Positions 56,141 to 64,000 of a stretch of 64,000 nt of DNA are shown here, piece after piece (the stretch's first letter is position 1; each line of letters opens with the position of its first letter). Origin of the DNA: Bromus sterilis (lineage: Eukaryota; Streptophyta; Magnoliopsida; Poales; Poaceae); assembly GCA_950022295.1 (NCBI GenBank), contig OX465598.1:339773324-339837323 (forward strand), read 5' to 3'. The notes below the pieces were generated by a model. That model was not told the DNA's origin. It searched no databases and was given only the letters and a program-made list of their open reading frames with translations. Position numbers and translations under genes: made by a program.

Positions 56141-59100
56141 TTACTGAACATTGTGTGAGTCTAGGATGTTTAGCTCACATCTCAATGCACAAAACCTTTT
56201 CTCGTCCAATGGCTTCGTGAAAATGTCTGCCAATTGATCTTCAGTTCTAACATGGCTGATCTCAATGTCTTCGCGCTGAACATGATCTCGAAGAAAATGG
56301 TGACGAATATCGATATGCTTCATTCGAGAGTGTTGCACAGGATTGTGTGCAATTTTGATAGCACTCTCATTATCACAAAGCAGAGGGATTTTCTTCACAA
56401 ATATGCCATAATATTTCAGCGTCTGCTTAAGCCAAAGTATTTGAGTGCAGCATGAGCCAGCAGCAATGTATTCAGCTTCAGCAGTAGATATTGAGACACA
56501 GTTCTATTTCTTTGAAGCCCAACACACAAGAGATCTACCAAGAAAATGACAAGTGCCTGAGGTAGATTTCCTGTCAACCCTATCACCAGCCCAGTCTGAA
56601 TCAGAATATCCAATCAAATCAAACTGAGTTCCTTTGGGATACCAAAGTCCTAAAGAAGGAGTATGTGCTAGATATCGAAGAATTCTCTTCACAGCAGTAT
56701 GATGCGATTCCTTCGGATTGGCCTGAAAACGAGCACAAATACAAATTGATAGCATAATATCAGGTCTAGATGCACATAAGTATAAGAGTGAACCTATCAT
56801 AGACCGATACTTCTTCTGATCGAAGGGTTTCCCTTTCTCATCAGCATCAAGAAATCCATTTGTAGGCATGGGAGTCCTGATGGTCTTGCATTCAGCAAGA
56901 TCAAATTTCTTCAGGCAATCCTTCAAGTATTTCTCCTGTGAAATAAAAGTACCATTTTTATGTTGGCGAATCTGAAGTCCAAGGAAAAACTTCAATTCAC
57001 CCATCATAGACATCTCATATTTCTTCGACATCATCCTTGCAAATTCTTCGCTGATTTCAGTGTTAGTATAGCCAAAAATGATATCATCTACATATATCTG
57101 ACACACAAATAGATCATTGTTATATGATCGAGTGAAAAGAGTGGGGTCATTGGTTTCAGGTTTGAAGCCTTTCTTCAAGAGGAAATCCTTCAATGTTTCA
57201 TACCAAGCACGAGGTGCTTGCTTCAGTCCATACAAAGCTTTGTGAAGCCTGTACACCATATCAGGATTCTTCGAGTCTTCAAAACCTGGTGGCTGCATAA
57301 CATACACTTCTTCTTCTATCTCACCATTAAGAAAAGCACTTTTGAAATCCATTTGATATAGCAATATCTTCTTGTGGTTAGCAAAAGCAAGCATGACACG
57401 AATGGATTCAAGACGGGCTACTGGAGCATAGGTTTCACCAAAATCAATGCCTTCGATTTGGGTGTAACCTTGTGCTACCAATCTAGCCTTGTTTCTTACC
57501 ACAATACCATCTTCATCTTGCTTGTTGCGAAATATCCACTTTGTGCCAATAACATTGTGCTTCGTGGGATCTGGCCTGTCAACAAGTGACCAGACTTTGT
57601 TCCTTTCAAATTGGTGAAGTTCTTCCATCATAGCCAATAACCAATCAGGGTCCTTCATGGTTTCATCATATTTTGAAGGCTCTAGCATAGAAACAAAAGA
57701 AAAACTTCCACAGAAGTTAGCCAAACGAGTAGGGGAACGAGTAGTGGGACGACCTGGTTGATTGATATCTTCAAGGATCGAATCCACATCAACTCTTCTT
57801 CGAACTCGTGATAACGTAGAATCATTTGCTTCAGGCTCAACTTCTACTTCAGGGTCTGCTTCAGCTTCGGGATCTGCTTCACCTTCAGCTTCGGCATTTC
57901 CTTCAGGATTAGCATTTCCTTCATTCCCTTGTACTTCTTCGTCCTGTTCACCATTAGCTTTAGGATGTTGATCTCCAGTGCCCCGGGCTATGTGTGGGAA
58001 CATTGGACCATCATCATCCCTAACAGCTTGACGTGGATTGGCTTCAACAGGGCGAATCTCTCTCCAATAGCCATGGACCTGATCACTTCATCAAGTGGAG
58101 GTTCATCTAGATCATGAGGCAAATGCTCTTTTTGAGAGCCATTAGTTTCATCAAACCTCACATTCACAGTTTCCATAACTTTCCCAAAGTGAGAGTTATA
58201 CACTCTGTAAGTGTGAGAGTTTGAGCCATAACCTAAAAGAAAACCTTCATGTGCCTTAGGGGCAAATTTGGAGCTATGATTCATATCTCTAATAAAGCAT
58301 GGAGCACCAAATACCCTAAGATAAGAAACATTTGGTTTGTTACCAGTGATAAGTTCATGTGAAGTTTTCTTCAGGAACTTGTGAAGGTAAACCTTGTTGA
58401 TGATGTGACAAGCAGTGTTGATTGCTTCGGCCCAGAACCTAATAGGAGTTTTGTATTCTGCAAGCATAGTTCTGGCCATTTCAATGAGAGTTCTATTCTT
58501 CCTTTGAACTACACCATTCTTTTGAGGTGTATATGCAGCAGAGAATTCATGAGTAAAACCATGATCATCAAGAAAATCTTCAATATGAGTATTCTTGAAT
58601 TCGGTTCCATTATCACTTCGGATATGCTTCAGAGATAATTCATATTCAGTTTGAGCTCTCTTAGCGAATGACTTGAAGATTTCAACAACTTTTCTCTTGT
58701 CATCCAAGAAGAAAACCCAAGTATAACGAGAGAAATCATCAACAATAACAAGACCATATTTGTTTCCTCCCAGGCTTGCATAGTTTTGAGGACCAAATAG
58801 ATCCATATGAAGCAATTCAAGAGGACGAGTGGTAGTCATGATAGTCTTCGCTGAATGATGTTTCTTCGTGATTTTACTAGCTTCACAAGCACTGCAGAGA
58901 CGATCCTTATCGAATTTTACTTCGCTAAGGCCAATAACATGCTTCTTCTTCACCAGATTATGAAGATTTCTCATCCCTGCATGACCAAGTCTTCGATGCC
59001 ATAACCAACCAGATGAGGCTTTTGCCATTAAGCATGTGGATACAGCAGGGCCCGAAGAAAAATCAACAATGTACAAATCTCCCTTTCGGTAACCCTCGAA

Positions 59101-59442
59101 GACAAACGTATAGTCATCCTGTGAAAAGACAACACAACGCGAAGCAGAAAATAGAACAAGCATACCCATATCGCATAACTTCGAAATAGACATAAGATTA
59201 TATCCAAGTGATTGGACTAGCATAACCTGGTCAATGTGCTTATCTTTTGATATGGCAACCTTACCCAAGCCTAACACTTTACCCTTATTGTTATCACCGA
59301 AGGTAATGTACTTCTGAGAAGATTGAGATAGTTTTTCTTCGGTGAATAACTCCTTGTCTCCGGTCATATGATTTGTACAACCACTATCCATGACCCATTC
59401 GGATCCACCGGAGACATAGCCCTGCAGAAGAATTAGTTCTTC
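56141..59442 (-). pseudogene. Copia pol: protease, integrase, RT, RNase H (broken)
   Basis: In Copia order: aspartic protease (MDSGCTNHMTG), GAG-pre-integrase (LWHRRLGHAGMRNLHNL), integrase core (HMDLFGP ... IRSDNGTEF ... YTPQKNGVVQRKNR), RT (NEVWSLVDRP; catalytic YVDDIIFG) and RNase H, ending in DQLADIFTKPL. The integrase position that normally holds the catalytic Glu is Gln (CAA). A frameshift lies near 58050, between integrase and RT, and an in-frame TAG at 56504-56506 cuts RNase H. Pol is in the -1 frame relative to gag and overlaps it by only about ten bases. It cannot give an active polyprotein as it stands. Confidence 0.88.
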
Positions 59443-62027
59443 TTAACCACCCACAAACGAGCAGGTGACTGAGAAGATGTTGAAGCACTGGTTGAAGCAA
59501 TATTAAATCGAACAGGAGTGTATTGCTTCGGTGTACCATCAAGCACACCATAAATGTAAGTCCTCTGCGAATGGTTAGCATAAGAGTGAGCATATGCAAT
59601 CTTAGTATGATTATTATGAGGACGATACGTATGGCGACCAGTACGATAGTATTGCTTCTGCGGAACATTTGATTCGGGCACCAGTGAATCATTTCGTGTC
59701 TCAAGAGAGTAGAAATGATTCGGTGGTACCGAAGACTTTCCCTGCATGGTATGATTAGCAGGTAGTTTTTCCACAAGTGCTTTCTGCACCCATATCTGCC
59801 TCTTATAGAAGCCATTCTTCGGTGGAGCACCTACATACTCAGCTGTAACTTTTCCCTGTTCATCTTTCATGAGTTTGTAGTCTGAATCAAGTGATTCATC
59901 CACAATGGCTTTGTTCATTTTGCAGTCGAAACCTGAAAGGTTAGCAATATCAATGGGTTTCTCCTTCGCTAGAACCCAAACAGTCTTAGGATACTGCTCA
60001 GGCTCCCAATAGGTGCCATCAGGGTTTATCTTTCTCTCGAAACCAACACCCTCATTCCTGGGATTCCTGTGAAGGAGAGCCTTCCTCAGGATATCACAGA
60101 GATATTGGTGTCCTTGCACACTTTTGAACATGCCTGTTTCAAATAAGTTTTTCAACCTGAGGAGTTCCTCGGTAACAGCAGGATTTTCCTCATCAGAGGC
60201 ATTAGTATCATCAATAACAATATGAGCTTTCCCTTTGGAATCAATTTTGCTTCGTTCCAAGCAATCCAAACAAGGTGATTCAGTTTTATGATTTTCTTCA
60301 GAACCTTGTTGAGCCATGAGAGAGAGATTGACATTTTCCAATTCTTCATGAGCCTCTTTTAGTTTTTCGAGAGTCATTTTCCTCTGAAGAAATTCATAGG
60401 TGAGCTTCTCATAATCAACTGAAAGAAGATCATGCCGAGAGGATAATTCTTCAAACTTCTCCTTCAGAGCAGCATGCTCATTAGTTAAAGTTTGACCTTT
60501 CTCTATCTCATCGATCAACAGAGTTTCTGATTTCTTAATGGTTTTGCTTAATGAATCAAGTTCATCTTGTTGGATTGAAGCAATTTTAGCAAGTTTAGCA
60601 TAGCTTATCTTTGAATCACTATCATATGAGGAACAATCAGAAGTATCATAGTTTGATTTGGATGAAGATACCTTAGCCTTGGCCATGAAGCAATATGCAG
60701 GAGTTTCATCTTCACTGCTGTTGTTAGTGAAGAATGAGCTCGAAGCATTTGTTGAAGCATCTGCCGAAGCGAAAGCCAAACCAGCAACACCATCTGATTC
60801 GGACCCAGACCCAGACCTCGAGCCTGATTCAGCTTCGGAACCAGAGGCTTCGTCTTCAGAGTTCATCTCCTTTCCCAGATAGGCCTTGGCACGGTGAGAG
60901 CTGCTTCGACGAGATGAGTGAGTCTTCGATGAAGAACCCTCACGCTTCTTATGATACTTCTTCCTCTTATCATCGTCAGAATCTTTCTTCTTTTCTCTTC
61001 TCGAACTATAATCATGTCTCTTTGACTCATAGCTTCTGGAGGATCTGTGGGACTTTGATGAAGAGTCTCTAAGCGAATGCTTCGATTTGTTCTTAGCTTC
61101 CCACAGAGGGCAATCAGCAATGTAGTGACCTGGTTTCTTGCACTTGTAGCAGCAATTGTCCTTTGATGGAGAGCTTCTTGAGGATGAACGGTGAGAAGAA
61201 TGACTTGAGCTTCTTGAAGGATAACTCTTCTTCGGTGAAGAAAAACCTTTTCTCTGAAAGCGATTGAAGCGTCTCATGATCAATGCTAGATCTTTTCCAA
61301 TGCTTGCAGGATCATCTGATTCGACACCTGAAGCAGAACTGACTTCGGGTGAAGAATGACGCGAAGCTTTTGCTTTCAAGGCATGAGATCTTCTTCGAGA
61401 ACCATTTATGTCACGTTTCTCATCTTCTTCCATCTCAAAGGTATTGAGTCTCTCAAGAATATCAGCGGCGACAAGACGTCTGAAATCAGTCCTTTCCTTG
61501 ATCATCAGCACAATGTGATCAAACGAATCATCCAATGAGCGAAGCAGAGTTCTAACAACTGAGTGAGGAGTAATGTCATCAGCACCAAGTGAGATCAATT
61601 CATTTGCAAGAGCAGTGAGTCTGCTGTAAATGGAGCTGACTTTTTCACCCTCGTTTCTCTTGAATCAATAGAATTTGCTTCGAAGTGTGTCAATTCTGGC
61701 ATCCTTCTGGGTAGAAACACCTTCACCAATCTTCTCAAGATAATCCCAGACACCTTTGGCCAAAGGAATATTCTTCACTTCATGATACTTCTCTGGTGTC
61801 AAATGATTGGTGATGAAAACCCAGACTTCAGAATCAAGATCGATCAGCTTCGCTTCTTCAGGAGTGATGGCGTTCTCGTCTTCAACTGTAACTCCATACA
61901 AGACAACTTGCCAGGCAGCTGTGTTGATAGCCATAATATTTCTCTTCATCTTGTCCTTCCAGTATGGATACTCCTTTCCATTGAACACGGGTATGGGTTG
62001 GCCGGAGCGAATGGCTGCGAAAGACAT
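59433..62027 (-). pseudogene. Copia gag (one in-frame stop)
   Basis: Encodes Gag, the capsid and nucleocapsid protein. From MSFAAIRSGQPIPVFNGKEY: a Copia-type N-terminal region with FNGKEYPYWK and later W/L-rich helices, a long Ser/Arg/Lys-rich linker, a zinc knuckle C-x2-C-x4-H-x4-C (CYKCKKPGHYIADC, near 61150-61110), then a long acidic Ser-rich region and a coiled-coil stretch (about 60600-60300). An in-frame TGA at 61665-61667 interrupts the N-terminal domain; the same frame is open before and after it. It ends at TAA 59433-59435, close to the start of pol in another frame. The long C-terminal extension after the knuckle fits Sirevirus Gag, which is larger than in other Copia groups. Confidence 0.85.
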
Positions 62028-62073
62028 ACTTGCAAAACACTCTAGGAGGTTAATCCATACAAAGAGTGACTAG

Positions 62074-62085
62074 CTCTGATACCAA
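62074..62085 (-). other. Copia primer-binding site (tRNA-iMet)
   Basis: The minus strand reads TGGTATCAGAGC two bases inside the 5' LTR, the exact complement of the 3' end of plant initiator methionine tRNA. Confidence 0.9.
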
Positions 62086-62086
62086 T

Positions 62087-63332
62087 TGTAAGTCCAAGTA
62101 TGTGATCAGAGGGGGAGGGGGTGAATGATCACTTCAAATTTTTGCATGAAACTATGAAGTGAAGCATAACTAAGCAGCAGAAGAGATTCAACAGAAAGGT
62201 AAACATTGAAGCGGAACAGGATTGAAGCATAACATAGCGAATCAAAAGCATCGAATCAATTGCATTGAAGCAAATCACTGAAGCAATTGATAAACTGAAT
62301 GTAAGTGCGAAAAGTAAAACGAACTCTTGACTCGGCGATGTTTGTTCGACCAGTTCACACTCTGCAAAGTGCTACGTCTGGTTGGAGGGACTTGTGATTG
62401 AACACAGGAGCTAACCTCTCTCCGTCCGTATCTCCACTGCACCAATCTCCTTGAGCTTGGTCAGTTCTTCACTCGTGGTTGATTATTGAGGAAATCACCG
62501 AAACCTTTGACAAACTGGACTTCGAGGCGACAATAACTCTTCGCTCTCTGAAGAACAACTCTCTAACCGTCTAGGAGAATTGCAGTTCTCCAAGATAAAA
62601 AGGCTAGCAAACTTCTTCCTAAGTCATAATGAATCAACTCAGATCAGTAGGACTTATGCTTCGGTAGATGGGTTTTTCGGTTTGCTTCGGTGGGGTTACT
62701 CTCTCTTCACTATAAGGAAATAATCTTGGAGCAGCCACCGGCCAATGAGGGTGGGGGTGGCGTATTTATAGGTGGCAATACCTAGGTGCGAAAAGACTTA
62801 AATGACCCGATGTGACAGCTTGACACCTGTCCACAACGGTCATATTTCCAATCAAAGCGCAACTTTACTTGCGGTCCAAGTAAAGCTGACTCACGGACTT
62901 GATTCTGCTTCAGTAGCCGAAAGAACTAAGTCTTCGCTGGTGAAGCATTACCTAGTGCACATGATATTTCTCAACTCTGGCTTCTCACTGGTTTGGATTC
63001 GATCTGAGTCTTTTCACCAAAAACTTCGGAGTGCATTTACTAAACCCCTCTTGATAGTACGGTTTTTCCTACGACTCAATGAAGTGAAAAAGAACTACGC
63101 AAAAACTACTAAGTCTTGCGCCATCTTGGTCATCTCTTTCGATGAGACGTGCTTCAAGATTCCTTATCTTTTTAGGGGTCTACATCCGTGATGAGCTTCA
63201 CTCCAGAGGATATTCTTCAGTAAGTATGTAAATCTTCGTTGAAGCTTTATCACCAACCTATAACTTCAGGAACCTAACCATCTGTTTTACAACAATATCC
63301 AAAACCCATGGGGGCATAACTTTGCTCTTACA
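62087..63332 (-). repeat. 5' LTR of the Copia element (1,246 bp)
   Basis: TG...CA ends with target duplication CAATG on its right. A minus-strand TATA-like box CTATAAATACGCC is at about 62758-62770. It lacks 36 bp present in the other LTR (junction near 63290) and has one extra G. Confidence 0.92.
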
Positions 63333-64000
63333 CAATGCAATACATATAATGGAAGTAGACATGATGCTTAACAGTATGCAACAAGAATCAATAGCATAGG
63401 CCTATGGATGTGTCACAATCATCATGCAAACTTGCAATAAAATAACAGCAACAACACACTAGCAGAAAATAAAAGCAGTTAACTGTGTGATGCCCACTTC
63501 AACAGTGATTAATAATATCAAGATGGCCTCAAATCAAAATGCTCACAAAAGATGATCTGAAGTACACACAATTCTAAACGATTTTCCTTTTGGGCGCATC
63601 ATGATCTGAGCTACGTTTTACTCGTAAACTTCAACGCAAAACAACATCAGCAGCAAAAATTCTCAGGACTTAGCAAAAATTACAGAGGGTATGAGAAAAA
63701 AAGGGCATGGCCCCTCACCCATTGGGCTCGGCCCAAAATGGCCTGGAGGCGGACGGTTGGGCTGCTCATACTGGGTCGTGGACGCTGCGCGGTTGGACGG
63801 GCCGAGGTGGGCTCGCCGGCCCACCTGGCAGCGGCGGTTGTGCCCGTCCCGATCCAGATCGGGATCGGGCGGCGGCAGTGAGCTCCTCGGGCTGGAGGAG
63901 GCGTGGAGGTTGGTGGAGGAGAGAGAAGCTGGAGACCAGGGCGCATGTGGGCCGTCAGATCTCCGGATCTGACGGTCCAGATCGCAGGGAAGGCAAAATC
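63333..64000. repeat. Unclassified repeat, right part
   Basis: Continues 46913-49326 after the Copia element: CAATG is duplicated and the ...GCATGGCAT/AACATG... style resumes. The last 300 bp are GC-rich (GGCTCGGCCCAAAATGG and similar) and open frames on both strands there look like LTR sequence. It continues beyond the window. Confidence 0.5.

Larger units (their letters stand above)
49327..63332 (-). mobile_element. 14-kb Copia retrotransposon, Sirevirus-like, with gag, pol and third ORF
   Basis: LTRs at 49327-50607 and 62087-63332 have TGTAAG...CTTACA ends and 5-bp target duplications CAATG (49322-49326 and 63333-63337). The minus-strand order is 5' LTR, tRNA-iMet primer site, gag, protease-integrase-RT-RNase H (Copia order), third ORF, repeated polypurine tracts, 3' LTR. 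The long third ORF and several polypurine copies before the 3' LTR are hallmarks of Sireviruses (family knowledge). About 22 substitutions were counted by eye across the LTR pair (near 1.8%), which suggests insertion well under a million years ago (estimate). All three coding regions carry breaks, so it is no longer autonomous. Confidence 0.93.

Overview
The window is nuclear DNA of a grass, most likely a large-genome pooid (wheat, barley, rye or oat type). The evidence is three intron-bearing or organelle-targeted plant genes, a nuclear tRNA gene, Stowaway MITEs with TA target duplications, and about 75-80% nested LTR retrotransposons. No bacterial, organellar or CRISPR features were seen. 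The species itself is inference.

Layout. (1) 1-12625: two head-to-tail ~6.3-kb units of a gag-protease-only Ty3/gypsy element on the minus strand, inserted into the integrase of a decayed chromovirus-like gypsy element, G1 (12626-18278). The LTR of G1 has internal sequence on both sides. (2) 18279-22517: a truncated third LTR of the first family, then an LTR plus polyprotein remnant of another gypsy element, X. (3) 22518-29432: a complete 6.9-kb non-autonomous element with 5-bp target duplications, one very long gag-like reading frame and an orphan RNase H remnant. (4) 29438-30720: a degenerate LTR. (5) 30.9-46.7 kb: the gene island. It holds a membrane-anchored ubiquitin-fold (MUB) gene (+, 3 exons), a LINE fragment, a 6-coding-exon glutaredoxin-DEP-DUF547 gene (-), tRNA-Trp(CCA) (-) and an mTERF gene (-, one exon). 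(6) 46913-64000: an unclassified repeat split by a 14-kb Copia element (49327-63332, minus strand). That Copia element has gag, pol and a long third (env-like) ORF, and looks like a Sirevirus.

How the parts relate. The three host genes show no shared pathway. MUB is predicted to be a prenylated plasma-membrane anchor for ubiquitin E2 enzymes, the Grx-DEP-DUF547 protein is functionally uncharacterised, and mTERF proteins act in organelle gene expression. Introns of the first two genes have absorbed small DNA transposons. All retrotransposon coding regions carry visible breaks except the long ORF at 23689, which has a single stop near its 3' end.

Most interesting signals: dense palindromic CGGAC(N)GTCCG arrays just upstream of the TATA box in LTRs of two otherwise unrelated elements; a third ORF in the Copia element with its own TATA-like box, GC-rich leader and a 3' splice site one base before its ATG; a ~1,170-codon gag-like ORF in an RT-less element; and a TIR-bounded insertion carrying an orphan ORF in a DUF547-gene intron.
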